A DNA stretch of 64,000 nucleotides from positions 62,001 to 126,000 of the forward strand of contig JAGOQS010000003.1 of the NCBI GenBank assembly GCA_017991315.1, written 5' to 3'. A program made the translations under genes and the position numbers. Below, one piece after another: positions 23,384 through 32,196 of this stretch. This DNA is from Ferrovibrio sp. (GTDB taxonomy: Bacteria > Pseudomonadota > Alphaproteobacteria > Ferrovibrionales > Ferrovibrionaceae). Each line of letters starts with the position of its first letter. The stretch's first letter is position 1. The notes below the pieces were generated by a model. That model was not told where the DNA came from. It worked only from the letters and a program-made list of their open reading frames with translations, and searched no databases.

Positions 23384-24358
23384 ATGATCGCTTTCATTAT
23401 CCGCCGCCTGATTCAGTCCGCCCTCGTTATGCTGGCGGTCGGCTTCATCGCCTTCATGATGTCGAACTATGTCGGCGACCCCGTGGCCAATATCGGCGGC
23501 ACCGATCTGCCCGCCGCGGCCCGCGAGGAATTGCGCAAGACGCTCGGCCTCGACGACCCCATGCCGGTGCGCTTCGCCCGCTTTGTCGGCAATGCCGTGC
23601 AGGGCAAGTTCGGCCTGAGCTACCGCACCACCGAGCCGGTCGCCAAGATGATTGTCGACCGCCTGCCGGCAACCCTGGAACTGAGCCTGGTCGCCGCCCT
23701 GATGGCGCTGGCGCTGGGCATCCCGATGGGCGTGTTCACCGGCCTCTATCCCAATCACTGGGCCAGCCGCTTCATGCTGACCATATCGCTGGTCGGCATT
23801 TCCTTGCCCACCTTCCTGATTGGCATCCTGCTGATCCTGGTTTTCGCCGTGATGCTTGGCTGGCTGCCCAGTTTCGGGCGCGGCGAGGTTGTCCGCATCG
23901 GCGGCTGGAGCACCGGCCTGCTCACCGTCTCCGGCCTCAAGGCCATCATCCTGCCGGCCTTCACGCTCGGCCTGTTCCAGATGACGCTGATCATGCGCCT
24001 GGTGCGCTCGGAAATGCTGGAAGTGCTGCGCACCGATTATATCAAGTTCGCCCGCGCCCGTGGTCTCACCAACCGCGCGGTGCATTTCGGCCATGCGCTG
24101 AAGAACACCCTGGTGCCGGTGATCACCATCACCGGCCTGCAGCTTGGCGCCATCATCGCTTTCGCCATCATCACCGAGACGGTGTTCTCCTGGCCGGGCA
24201 TGGGTCTGCTGTTCCTGCAATCGGTGCAATTCGCCGATATCCCGGTGATGGCCTGCTACCTGGTGCTGATCGGTTTCCTGTTCGTGATGATCAACATGAT
24301 CGTGGATATGCTGTATTTTGTCGTTGATCCGCGTTTGCGCACCGGAGGGCATAAGTGA
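23384..24358 (+). CDS. peptide ABC transporter permease B (system 1)
   Basis: 324-residue DppB/OppB-type inner-membrane permease. An N-terminal segment (IRRLIQSALVMLAVGFIAFMM) is followed by a periplasmic loop and five further membrane segments. The coupling motif around IKFARARGLTNRAVHFGHALKNTLVPV binds the ATPase. Stop and next start overlap (TGATG). Confidence 0.9.
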   Translation: MIAFIIRRLIQSALVMLAVGFIAFMMSNYVGDPVANIGGTDLPAAAREELRKTLGLDDPMPVRFARFVGNAVQGKFGLSYRTTEPVAKMIVDRLPATLELSLVAALMALALGIPMGVFTGLYPNHWASRFMLTISLVGISLPTFLIGILLILVFAVMLGWLPSFGRGEVVRIGGWSTGLLTVSGLKAIILPAFTLGLFQMTLIMRLVRSEMLEVLRTDYIKFARARGLTNRAVHFGHALKNTLVPVITITGLQLGAIIAFAIITETVFSWPGMGLLFLQSVQFADIPVMACYLVLIGFLFVMINMIVDMLYFVVDPRLRTGGHK

Positions 24359-25290
24359 TGCGCGCCCTCAGCACCGCCGCAGACCTGTTCCACCGCGCCC
24401 GCGACAGCGACATCTATTTCAGCTTCAAGCGCTCGAAGCTGGTGGTGGTGGCCTTCTGGGTCACGGTGGCGATTTTCATTGGCGCGCTGTTCGCGCCCTG
24501 GATCGCGCCGCATAACCCGCTCGACCTGGCCAAGCTGAACCTTTCCGATGCCTTTATGCCGCCGGCCTGGAATGCATCGGGCATGGCGCAATTCCCCATC
24601 GGCACGGATGATCAGGGCCGCGACCTGCTTTCCGCCATCATGTATGGCTCGCGCACCTCGCTGCTGGTCGGCTTCCTCGCCGTGATCTTCGCCATGGTGC
24701 TGGGTATCACGCTCGGCCTGATCGCCGGCTATGTCGGCGGCGCAGTGGATGCAGTGATCATGCGCATCGCCGATGTGCAGCTTTCCTTCCCGGCGATCCT
24801 GGTCGCCATGCTGATCGACGGCGTCACCCGCAGCCTGCTCGGCAACGACCGCCGCGACAATTCGGCATTGGTGGTGCTGATCGTCGCCATCGGCCTCAGT
24901 TATTGGGTGCAGTATGCCCGCACCGTGCGTGGCTCGGTGCTGGTGGAGAAGAACAAGGAATATGTGCAGGCGGCGCGCGTCATCGGCCTGTCGCCAGCGC
25001 TGATTGCGATCCGCCATGTGCTGCCCAATGTGCTCGGTCCGGTGCTGGTGATCGCCACCATCAACCTGGCATTGGCGATCATCACCGAAGCCACGCTCAG
25101 CTTCCTTGGTGTTGGCCTGCCGCCAACCAATCCCTCGCTCGGCACGCTGATCAGCACCGGGCAGAAATACCTGTTCTCCGGCGAATGGTGGATCACCATC
25201 TTCCCGGGGCTCACCCTCGCGATCCTGGTGCTGGCAGTGAACCTGCTCGGCGACTGGCTGCGCGATGCGCTCAACCCCAAGCTCAGGTAG
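24358..25290 (+). CDS. peptide ABC transporter permease C (system 1)
   Basis: 310-residue DppC/OppC-type permease with N-terminal OppC domain (FAPWIAPHNPLD), the GTDDQGRDLLS signature and EAA loop VIGLSPALIAIRHVLPNVLGPV. ATG 24358 has GGAGGG 8 nt upstream and is preferred over GTG 24355. It pairs with the preceding permease. Confidence 0.9.
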   Translation: MRALSTAADLFHRARDSDIYFSFKRSKLVVVAFWVTVAIFIGALFAPWIAPHNPLDLAKLNLSDAFMPPAWNASGMAQFPIGTDDQGRDLLSAIMYGSRTSLLVGFLAVIFAMVLGITLGLIAGYVGGAVDAVIMRIADVQLSFPAILVAMLIDGVTRSLLGNDRRDNSALVVLIVAIGLSYWVQYARTVRGSVLVEKNKEYVQAARVIGLSPALIAIRHVLPNVLGPVLVIATINLALAIITEATLSFLGVGLPPTNPSLGTLISTGQKYLFSGEWWITIFPGLTLAILVLAVNLLGDWLRDALNPKLR

Positions 25291-25297
25291 CGGCGCA

Positions 25298-26275
25298 ATG
25301 GCTCGACTCCTCGAAGTGAATAATCTCCGGGTCGAATTCCCGACACGACGCGGCACCCTGGTCGCGGTCGACGATATCTCGCTGCATATCGATGCCGGCG
25401 AAGTGCTGGGCATGGTGGGCGAGTCCGGTGCCGGCAAGTCGATGACCGGCTCGGCCATCATCGGACTCCTGGAACCTCCCGGCCGTATTGCGGCCGGGGA
25501 GATTCTCCTGGAAGGCCGCCGCATCGACAATCTGCCCTATAACGAGATGCGCAAGATCCGTGGCCGCGAGATCGGCGCCATCTTCCAGGACCCGCTGACC
25601 AGCCTCAATCCGCTTTACCGCGTCGGCGACCAACTCGTCGAAACCATCCTGACGCATCTGCCGATGACGCTCGCCGATGCCAAGGCCAGAGCCGTGAAGC
25701 TGCTGGAAGATGTCGGTATCCCGTCGGCTGCCGAACGCATCACGCAGTATCCGCACCAGTTTTCCGGCGGCATGCGGCAGCGCGTGGTGATCGCGCTGGC
25801 CCTGGCCGCGGAGCCGAAGCTGATCGTTGCCGACGAGCCGACCACGGCGCTGGACGTCTCGATCCAGGCGCAGATCATCGCGCTGCTGAAGAAGCTGTGC
25901 CGCGAGAAGGGTACGGCGGTGCTGCTGGTGACGCACGACATGGGCGTGATCGCCGAGACCGCCGACCGCGTGGCGGTGATGTATGCCGGCCGTGTCGCCG
26001 AGATCGGCCCGGTGCAGGATGTGATCAAGCACCCGCATCATCCCTATACCATCGGCCTGATGGGCGCGATCCCGAATATGGGCCAGGATGTCGAGCGCCT
26101 GACCCAGATCGACGGCTCGATGCCGCGCCTCAACGCCATCCCCAAGGGCTGCGCCTTCAATCCGCGTTGCCCCAAGACCATCGACCGCTGCTTCCAGGAG
26201 CGGCCCAACCTGATGCCGGCTGGCCAGAGCATGGCCGCCTGCTGGCTGGTGCAGAAGGAGGCGGCCCATGTCTAA
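25298..26275 (+). CDS. peptide ABC transporter ATPase D (system 1)
   Basis: 325-residue DppD/OppD ATPase. Walker A GESGAGKSM, Q-loop FQDPLTSLNP, signature FSGGMRQR, Walker B LIVADEPTTALD. The C-terminal oligopeptide-transporter domain has cysteines (GCAFNPRCPKTIDRC) typical of the family and of its Fe–S-binding members. It overlaps the next ATPase by 8 nt. Confidence 0.9.
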   Translation: MARLLEVNNLRVEFPTRRGTLVAVDDISLHIDAGEVLGMVGESGAGKSMTGSAIIGLLEPPGRIAAGEILLEGRRIDNLPYNEMRKIRGREIGAIFQDPLTSLNPLYRVGDQLVETILTHLPMTLADAKARAVKLLEDVGIPSAAERITQYPHQFSGGMRQRVVIALALAAEPKLIVADEPTTALDVSIQAQIIALLKKLCREKGTAVLLVTHDMGVIAETADRVAVMYAGRVAEIGPVQDVIKHPHHPYTIGLMGAIPNMGQDVERLTQIDGSMPRLNAIPKGCAFNPRCPKTIDRCFQERPNLMPAGQSMAACWLVQKEAAHV

Positions 26276-27371
26276 GGCGGGCATATCCAAGCAGGCCAAG
26301 CCGCTGCTGCAGGTCGCCGGCCTCAAGCGCTATTTCGACGTGTCGCCGCCGCTGCTGAACCAGATTCTCGATGGCCGGCTGCTGAAGCGCCTGACCTCCG
26401 GCCAGGGTTCGCTGTGGCAGCGCCTTACTAACGCGCAGGGGCGCCGTATCGTGCGCGCTGTCGATGGCGTCGATTTCACCATCAACCAGGGCGAGACGTT
26501 CAGCCTGGTGGGTGAGTCCGGCTGCGGCAAGTCCACCGTGGCCCGCCTGATCGTCGGCCTCTATGGCCTGAATGGCGGCTCGATCAATTTCGATGGCGTC
26601 GAAGTCGGCCCCACCGCCGAACGCGCCAAGCATCCGGAAATCCAGGGCCGGATGCAGATGATCTTCCAGGATCCCTATGCCTCGCTCAATCCGCGCTGGC
26701 GGGTGGGCAAGATCATCGCCGAGCCGCTGCGCTTCCGACGCCTGTTGAAGGACAACAAGGCGATCGAGCAGCGCGTCGGCGAATTGCTGACCCAGGTCGG
26801 TCTCTCGCCGCTGGATGCGCGCAAATTCCCGCATGAATTCTCCGGCGGCCAGCGCCAGCGTATCTCGATTGCCCGCGCGCTTGCCGGCGAGCCGGAATTC
26901 CTGGTCTGTGACGAGCCGACCTCGGCGCTCGACGTGTCGGTGCAGGCGCAGATCCTGAACCTGATGAAGGATCTGCAGCGCCGCCTGGGCCTGACCTATC
27001 TCTTCATCAGCCATAACCTCGCGGTGGTCTATCACGTCTCCGACAAGGTCGGCGTGATGTATCTCGGTCGCCTGGTGGAATGGGCCGACAAGCGCACGCT
27101 GTTCGAACGTCCGCTGCATCCCTATACGCGCATGCTGCTGGATGCGATTCCCGATCTGGAGATGACCGGTCGCGCCCGCACGCCGGTGGCGGGTGAAGTG
27201 CCTTCTCCGCTCAACCCGCCTTCGGGTTGCAGCTTCCACCCGCGTTGCCCGCTGGCGAATGCACGCTGCAAGGCGGAGATTCCGAAGCCGCTACCAGTCA
27301 GCGGCGGTGCTGTGGCCTGTCATGCGGCGGAAGAGAACCGCCTGCCGGTGTGGAAGTCAGCTGCCGCGTAG
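26268..27371 (+). CDS. peptide ABC transporter ATPase F (system 1)
   Basis: 367-residue DppF/OppF ATPase: Walker [40 protein letters not shown] and the C-terminal [16 protein letters not shown] cysteine motif. Between the first strand and Walker A it has a ~35-residue insert ([17 protein letters not shown]...) longer than in usual DppF. The last codons and the stop are part of a 27-bp tandem duplication. It may also serve the ATPase-less second system at 50.7–54.3 kb. Confidence 0.88.
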   Translation: MSKAGISKQAKPLLQVAGLKRYFDVSPPLLNQILDGRLLKRLTSGQGSLWQRLTNAQGRRIVRAVDGVDFTINQGETFSLVGESGCGKSTVARLIVGLYGLNGGSINFDGVEVGPTAERAKHPEIQGRMQMIFQDPYASLNPRWRVGKIIAEPLRFRRLLKDNKAIEQRVGELLTQVGLSPLDARKFPHEFSGGQRQRISIARALAGEPEFLVCDEPTSALDVSVQAQILNLMKDLQRRLGLTYLFISHNLAVVYHVSDKVGVMYLGRLVEWADKRTLFERPLHPYTRMLLDAIPDLEMTGRARTPVAGEVPSPLNPPSGCSFHPRCPLANARCKAEIPKPLPVSGGAVACHAAEENRLPVWKSAAA

Positions 27372-27416
27372 GCGGCAAAGATGTCTGGCGCCGCGTAGGC
27401 GGCAAAGATGTCTGGC
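27363..27416 (+). repeat. perfect 27-bp tandem duplication across the dppF stop codon
   Basis: Two identical 27-bp units (27363–27389 and 27390–27416; begins GCCGCGTAGGCGGCAAAG) with a decayed third copy after 27417. The unit is nine codons, so the TAG stop of the ATPase gene (27369–27371) recurs in frame 27 bp later. Confidence 0.9.
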
Positions 27417-27481
27417 GCCACGTAAAGATTCCGGGCGCTGCTTAGGCCACATAAACATTCGTGTAACCATGATGTAGGGCG

Positions 27482-27501
27482 AAGGGGCGGCGACGCCCCT
27501 T
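27482..27501 (+). terminator. hairpin after the peptide transporter operon
   Basis: AAGGGGCG–GCGA–CGCCCCTT, a perfect 8-bp stem with a GNRA tetraloop. There is no T-run, so it may be an mRNA 3' end structure rather than a full intrinsic terminator. Confidence 0.5.
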
Positions 27502-27622
27502 GGAATTCCGCGCCCAAGGCCCTAGATTTAACCTCACTAGAGTATCGCCACGTTGAAAACTGAACCGGATCGGCAAGCCAGGGGGACGGGCGGGCCGGCA
27601 ACCGAGCCGAAGGAGGCAGGCG

Positions 27623-28459
27623 ATGAGCTATCGTGACATCACGGTCCATCTCACCTTGGACCCGCGCAACAATGCCCGCACGCAACTGGCCATCGCGCTG
27701 GCGCGACGCTTCGCCGCGCAGCTTACCGGCCTCTACACCGTGCCGCCGCCGAATGTGCCCTATTACATGGGCGAGTATATTCCCACCGAGTTGATCCAGA
27801 AGCAGATGGACGACGCGCAGCATGCTTCGGCCGGCACGCGCGACGCCTTCATCGCCGCCTGCACTGCGGCCAACCTGCCGCATCGCTGGCGCCAGAGCGA
27901 TCTCGCGCCGGTGGAGGCCCTGCGGGTTCAGGCGCGCACCAGCGATATCGTCATCGTCGGCCAGCCCGATCCGGAGCCGAGCGATCCCGGCGCCATTCCC
28001 TACGGTACCGATGTGCTGCCGCAGGAGCTGGCGCTGCAGGCCGGCCGGCCGGTGCTGGCGGTGCCGCATATCGGCACCTTCTCTGATGTTGGCCGCCGCA
28101 TCCTGGTCGCCTGGAATGGTAAGCGCGAGGCCGCCCGCGCGGTGCATGATGCCATGCCGCTGCTGAAGGGCGCCGAAAGCGTGGTGGTGCTCACCTTCGG
28201 GCCGGAGCGCAAGGGCCGGGCACCGCAGGAAGAGATCGTCGACCTGCTGCGCCGCCATGGCATCCGCGCCGAGGGCGTGATCGCCAGTGCCAGCGGTGCC
28301 AAGGTCGGCCATGCCCTGCTCACCGAAGCCCAGAAGCAGCAATGCGACCTGATCGTGATGGGGGCTTTCGGCCATTCTCGCTTGCGCGAAATGGTGTTTG
28401 GCGGTGTCACCGAAACGGTGCTCGGCGCCATGACGCTGCCCATTCTGCTGAGCAACTGA
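27623..28459 (+). CDS. tandem-domain universal stress protein (paralogue 1)
   Basis: 278 residues with two UspA-like domains (about 1–145 and 150–278). The second ends GAFGHSRLREMVFGGVTETVL, the G-2X-G-9X-G nucleotide motif, but the residue after the last Gly is Gly rather than Ser/Thr. A GGAGG RBS precedes ATG 27623. It is followed by a close paralogue. These proteins are stress- and oxygen-responsive cytoplasmic proteins of uncertain biochemistry. Confidence 0.85.
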   Translation: MSYRDITVHLTLDPRNNARTQLAIALARRFAAQLTGLYTVPPPNVPYYMGEYIPTELIQKQMDDAQHASAGTRDAFIAACTAANLPHRWRQSDLAPVEALRVQARTSDIVIVGQPDPEPSDPGAIPYGTDVLPQELALQAGRPVLAVPHIGTFSDVGRRILVAWNGKREAARAVHDAMPLLKGAESVVVLTFGPERKGRAPQEEIVDLLRRHGIRAEGVIASASGAKVGHALLTEAQKQQCDLIVMGAFGHSRLREMVFGGVTETVLGAMTLPILLSN

Positions 28460-28533
28460 TCCGGGTTGCCAGCAATTGACGCCGCCGGCTCGGCAACCAG
28501 CGCGGCGTTCCCACGGCCTTGCAAACAACCAAT

Positions 28534-28579
28534 CTCCTTGACCTGGGTCAAGGAGGTTCCCGGCAGGCCGTGCCATACT
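28534..28579 (+). promoter_or_regulatory. FNR/FixK-type promoter of the second universal stress protein gene
   Basis: TTGAC-CTGG-GTCAA (28538–28551) lies within a longer dyad (28534–28555, 10-bp arms). A CATACT hexamer at 28574–28579 is where the −10 of a class II FNR promoter (site centred at −41.5) would fall. The predicted start is near 28586, 53 bp before ATG 28639. It implies microaerobic induction. Confidence 0.7.
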
Positions 28580-28638
28580 CATTACAACGATGCGGCCCTA
28601 CCTTTCCGTTTCGCACCCGCATCGGCAATGAGGTTGCC

Positions 28639-29475
28639 ATGGGTTATCAAGATATTCTCCTGCATCTTTCCGACGATCCGCGCAGCGCGGTGAAAACCGA
28701 TGTGGCGTTGCGCCTGGCGCAGAAATTCAAGGCGCATCTGATCGGGCTTTATACCGTGCCGCCGCCGGTGGTGCCGTATTACTCCGGCGAATTCGTGCCC
28801 GCCGCCTTCATACAGCAGCAGGTCGATGAGTCGCTGGCCGCTGCCGCCAAGGCCCAGGCCGCTTTCGAAGCCGCGACCGCCCGCGAGGGCGTGGCGGCGG
28901 AATGGATCGTCACGGAAGGCCCGCCAATCGAAGCCGCCGCCTCGGCCGCCCGTGCCGTCGACCTGGTGGTGCTGGGCCAGCCCGATCCGTCGCCGGCGGA
29001 AAACCCGGTGCTGGCGCCTGCCATCGGCCTGCTGCCGCATGACATTGCGCTGAGTGCCGGCCGCCCGGTGCTGGTGCTGCCCTATGCCGGCAAATTCCCC
29101 AGCATCGGCAAGCGCGTGATGATCGCCTGGAGCGGCACCAAGGAAGCCACCCGCGCCGTGCATGATGCGATGCCGTTCCTCAAGGCGGCTGATAAGGTGA
29201 CGGTGCTGAGCATCAATGCCGACAAGTCGCGCGGCACGCCGGGCGCCATTCTGGCCCGGCATCTTGCCCGCCATGGCGTCACCGTCGAACTGGCAAATAC
29301 GGTGGCCGACGATATTTCGGTGGGTGAGGCGCTGCTCTCGACGGTCGCCGACCGCGAGGTGGACCTGCTGGTGATGGGCGCCTATGGCCATTCGCGGCTG
29401 CGCGAGATGGTGTTCGGCGGCGTCACCGAAACCATCCTCGATGCCATGACGGTGCCGGTCTTGCTCAGCAACTAG
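28639..29475 (+). CDS. tandem-domain universal stress protein (paralogue 2)
   Basis: 278 residues, same length and layout as the preceding gene and clearly a tandem duplicate: shared GLYTVPPP-VPYY, RAVHDAMP-LK, and MGA-GHSRLREMVFGGVTET. Again the G-2X-G-9X-G motif is followed by Gly. It has its own FNR/FixK-type promoter upstream, unlike paralogue 1, so the two copies probably differ in expression. Confidence 0.87.
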   Translation: MGYQDILLHLSDDPRSAVKTDVALRLAQKFKAHLIGLYTVPPPVVPYYSGEFVPAAFIQQQVDESLAAAAKAQAAFEAATAREGVAAEWIVTEGPPIEAAASAARAVDLVVLGQPDPSPAENPVLAPAIGLLPHDIALSAGRPVLVLPYAGKFPSIGKRVMIAWSGTKEATRAVHDAMPFLKAADKVTVLSINADKSRGTPGAILARHLARHGVTVELANTVADDISVGEALLSTVADREVDLLVMGAYGHSRLREMVFGGVTETILDAMTVPVLLSN

Positions 29476-29495
29476 GTTTGTTCGGCTAGTGGGGG

Positions 29496-29521
29496 GCCGG
29501 CGGCGGGTTTTCGTCGCCGGC
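29496..29521 (+). terminator. hairpin after the second universal stress protein gene
   Basis: GCCGGCGGCG pairs with CGTCGCCGGC (one G·T pair) around GGTTTT. No T-run follows. Just 2 bp further begins the inverted repeat of the next gene. Confidence 0.45.
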
Positions 29522-29523
29522 GG

Positions 29524-29569
29524 ATCGGGCTATCCTTCCGTGTGTTCCCCGCGTGAAGGATAGCCCGAT
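29524..29569 (+). promoter_or_regulatory. 15-bp perfect inverted repeat covering the RBS and start codon of the hydrolase gene
   Basis: ATCGGGCTATCCTTC (29524–29538) is exactly complementary to GAAGGATAGCCCGAT (29555–29569) across 16 nt. The right arm contains the Shine-Dalgarno (AAGGA, 29556–29560) and the first two bases of ATG 29568. Folded as RNA it would block translation initiation; as DNA it could be an operator. Confidence 0.75.
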
Positions 29570-30272
29570 GTCTACGCGCCAGCCGCTGGTCCTGGTTCCC
29601 GGTCTTCTGCTCACCGCCGATTTCTGGCGTGAGCAGGTGGCGCGCCTGAGCGATGTGGCGCATTGCGTGGTGCCCTGCGGCCAGATGCAGCTTGATGATA
29701 TTGGCGACATGGCGCGCGCCGTGCTGGCCGAGGCGCCGGATAAATTTGCGCTTTGCGGCCTCTCCATGGGCGGCTATATCGTGCAGGAGATCATGCGCCA
29801 GGCGCCGGAGCGGGTGACGCGGCTGGCACTCATGGATACTTCGGCGCGGCCCGATACGCCGGAGCAGACGCAGCGGCGCAAGGCTTTCCTCGATCTCACC
29901 CGGCTTGGCAAATTCCGTGGCGTGACGCCGCAATTGCTGCCCTTCCTGGTGCATCAGAAGAACCTGTCCAACCAGGCACTTTGCGACCGCCTGATCCGCA
30001 TGGCCGACGAGATCGGGCCAGACGGCTTCATCAAGCAGCAGACCGCGATCATGGGCCGGCCCGACAGCCGCCCGTCGCTGCCTCATATCCGTGTGCCGAC
30101 TCTGGTGCTGTGCGGCGAGAGCGACGCGCTGACGCCGCCTGAGCTGCATCACGAGATGGCGGCACTGATCCCGGGCGCGAAGCTGGAAATCGTGCGCGAT
30201 GCCGGCCACCTGCCGCCGATGGAGCGGGCCGGCAAGGTCGCCACCTTGCTCAGAGCATGGCTGCGAGCGTAA
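29568..30272 (+). CDS. alpha/beta hydrolase
   Basis: 234 residues: oxyanion region VPGLLLT, nucleophile elbow GLSMGG (Ser about 70), acid region CGESDALTPPE, catalytic His in DAGHLPPMERAG. Soluble. Its substrate is unknown; the fold matches small esterases and 3-oxoadipate enol-lactonase-like hydrolases. ATG 29568 has AAGGA 7 nt upstream, inside a perfect inverted repeat. The 3' end overlaps the convergent diguanylate cyclase gene by 23 bp. Confidence 0.8.
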   Translation: MSTRQPLVLVPGLLLTADFWREQVARLSDVAHCVVPCGQMQLDDIGDMARAVLAEAPDKFALCGLSMGGYIVQEIMRQAPERVTRLALMDTSARPDTPEQTQRRKAFLDLTRLGKFRGVTPQLLPFLVHQKNLSNQALCDRLIRMADEIGPDGFIKQQTAIMGRPDSRPSLPHIRVPTLVLCGESDALTPPELHHEMAALIPGAKLEIVRDAGHLPPMERAGKVATLLRAWLRA

Positions 30273-31452
30273 GCCCGGCATCGCCGGGCGCCACCACCAC
30301 CCGGTTGCGGCCCAGCCGTTTGGCTTCGTGCAGCGCCGCATCGGCGCGGTTCAGCAATTGATCCCAGGTCATATCCCCGCTGGCATCGTCCAGCGTCGCC
30401 AGCCCGACGCTGCCGCTTGAATTCAGCACGTCGCCGGTCTCGGTCTTGTGCTGCGCGGCGGCTACGGCGCGGCGCACCCGTTCGGCCAGTTGTTCGGCGC
30501 CGTCCTGCGGCGTCTCCGGCAGGATCAGGGTCAACTCGTCGCCGCCGGTGCGGCCGATATGGTCCTCGCGGCGCAGCAGGTCACGCACCGAGGCAACGAT
30601 CTCGCAGAGCAGGGCATCGCCGGCACGATGGCCATGGCGGTCGTTCAGCGCCTTGAAGGAGTCGAGGTCCATGATGATGACGCTGAGCGGCTTTTGGTGC
30701 CGCAGATAGCGCGCCACTTCCTGCTGTCCGATTTCATCCAGACCGACGCGATTCAGCACCCGGGTGAGGGCATCCTGGCGGATCAGGTCGGCCATGCGGG
30801 CGCGCAGCCGTTGGTTCACCATCAAGGCCCAGGCGAAAGCCCCTACCACCGCGCCGAGTGGCGGCAGGATGAAGTTCAGCATGTTCAGCGGGCCGGGATC
30901 GAATATCTCGCTGGAATTCGGTGAACGCCAGGTGATGTAGAAGCGCACGATGTTGAATGCCGTCAGCATCAGGAATACGCCGGCCAGCAGCAGTTGCTGC
31001 AATCGCATGCCGGGTTCTGGCCGCCGCGTCACCGATTCCGCACAGGCCAGTCCGAACGCAACGCAGGCGCCGGTATAGATCAGCACGCGCGTGCGCAGGC
31101 TGGGGTCAAGCAGGGCGAAATAGACCTGGAAGGCGAAAAACACCGCCAGGGCGATTCCGCCGATCATGTATCTGGGGCGGCGATGGAAGAATTCGTCGTT
31201 GCCCCACCAGAACAGGCAATAGGTGACAATCGCCATTGTGTTGGCGATGGCAATCGACAGCATGTCGTGAACCTGGCCACGCAGGATCACCAGGCCGATG
31301 GCAAAGATCGAACCGGTCATGCCCAGGGCCCAGAGCAGGGTTGCCCGCTCATCGCGATGGCCATGCCACAGGAACCACATCAGCGCCGCCAGGATGGTCA
31401 TGACGACGACGGACATGAACGACAGGGTCGTCACGTCCAGATGTATATTCAT
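30250..31452 (-). CDS. membrane diguanylate cyclase
   Basis: 400 residues. Six or so N-terminal membrane segments (about 1–215) act as sensor, then a GGDEF domain with active-site GGDEL (RTGGDELTLIL) and DLDSFKALNDRHGHRAGD. The RRED (RxxD) I-site lies five residues before it, so product inhibition by c-di-GMP is likely. Synthesises c-di-GMP from two GTP. The signal is unknown; no EAL domain is present. Confidence 0.87.
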   Translation of the reverse strand: MNIHLDVTTLSFMSVVVMTILAALMWFLWHGHRDERATLLWALGMTGSIFAIGLVILRGQVHDMLSIAIANTMAIVTYCLFWWGNDEFFHRRPRYMIGGIALAVFFAFQVYFALLDPSLRTRVLIYTGACVAFGLACAESVTRRPEPGMRLQQLLLAGVFLMLTAFNIVRFYITWRSPNSSEIFDPGPLNMLNFILPPLGAVVGAFAWALMVNQRLRARMADLIRQDALTRVLNRVGLDEIGQQEVARYLRHQKPLSVIIMDLDSFKALNDRHGHRAGDALLCEIVASVRDLLRREDHIGRTGGDELTLILPETPQDGAEQLAERVRRAVAAAQHKTETGDVLNSSGSVGLATLDDASGDMTWDQLLNRADAALHEAKRLGRNRVVVAPGDAGLTLAAML

Positions 31453-31523
31453 GGCCGAATTCTCCGGCTGCCTGTGTTTCTACCGGGTGAAACTAGCAAG
31501 TCGTGCCGGTTGCAGTCCACCCT

Positions 31524-32183
31524 TTAGGTGTCGGCACTGCCCGCCATGGCACGGATGCCGTCAAATTCCAGCACCGCGCTTTGCGTTGCGGCAAGGCCGG
31601 CATTGAGCAGGGCATGGGCAATTGTGGTGGCCGGGATCGAGCGGTAGCGCCGCAGGCTGCCGGTCAGCAGCAGGTTGATCAGGGGATTGATCTTCTGGAA
31701 CAGCCATTCCGCGGGGCGGCGCTCGGCGCGGTCGCCGATGATCAGGCCGGGCCGCAGGCGCACCAGGATGGGAAAGCCCATGGCCTCCAGGTCGCGCTCC
31801 ACGGCACCCTTCACGGAGAGGTAGAAGTTTTTCGCCGCCGCATTGGCGCCGGCTGCGCTGACCAGGGCGAAGCGCTGCACGCCTGCAGCCTGCGCGGCGC
31901 GCGCGAAGGTCAGTACGGCATCATGGTCGACGGCACGGAAGGCGGCCTGGCTGCCGGCCTTGGCTATCGTGGTGCCGAGCGCGCAGAGGGCGCCATCGAA
32001 GTGGCCGAGATCGGGCAGGGGAGAGGTGAAGTCGCTGATGCGCTGTTCCAGCTTGGGATGCTGGATCGGCAGCGGGCGGCGGCCGATGCCGACCACCTGC
32101 TCGACGCGGGCATCGTCCAGCGCGGCCCAGAGAGCAATCTTGCCAACCAACCCGCTTGCACCGGCGATCAGCAAGCGTGCCAT
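31524..32183 (-). CDS. NAD(P)-binding Rossmann protein (HTATIP2/atypical SDR-like)
   Basis: 219 residues beginning MARLLIAGASGLVGKIAL, a GxxGxxG dinucleotide site. The segment YLSVKGAVERDL holds the YxxxK-like SDR pair and LVRLRPGLIIGDRAE follows. This pattern resembles TIP30/HTATIP2-like atypical short-chain dehydrogenases. Substrate unknown. It lies 13 bp after parE on the same strand and may be co-transcribed. Confidence 0.7.
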   Translation of the reverse strand: MARLLIAGASGLVGKIALWAALDDARVEQVVGIGRRPLPIQHPKLEQRISDFTSPLPDLGHFDGALCALGTTIAKAGSQAAFRAVDHDAVLTFARAAQAAGVQRFALVSAAGANAAAKNFYLSVKGAVERDLEAMGFPILVRLRPGLIIGDRAERRPAEWLFQKINPLINLLLTGSLRRYRSIPATTIAHALLNAGLAATQSAVLEFDGIRAMAGSADT

Positions 32184-32196
32184 GGCATCCCCCTGT

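Noticed and set aside
22778-24352. 524-residue open frame antisense to the system 1 peptide permease
   Set aside because: His/Gln/Asp-rich shadow of the permease, which has clear DppB motifs on the plus strand.
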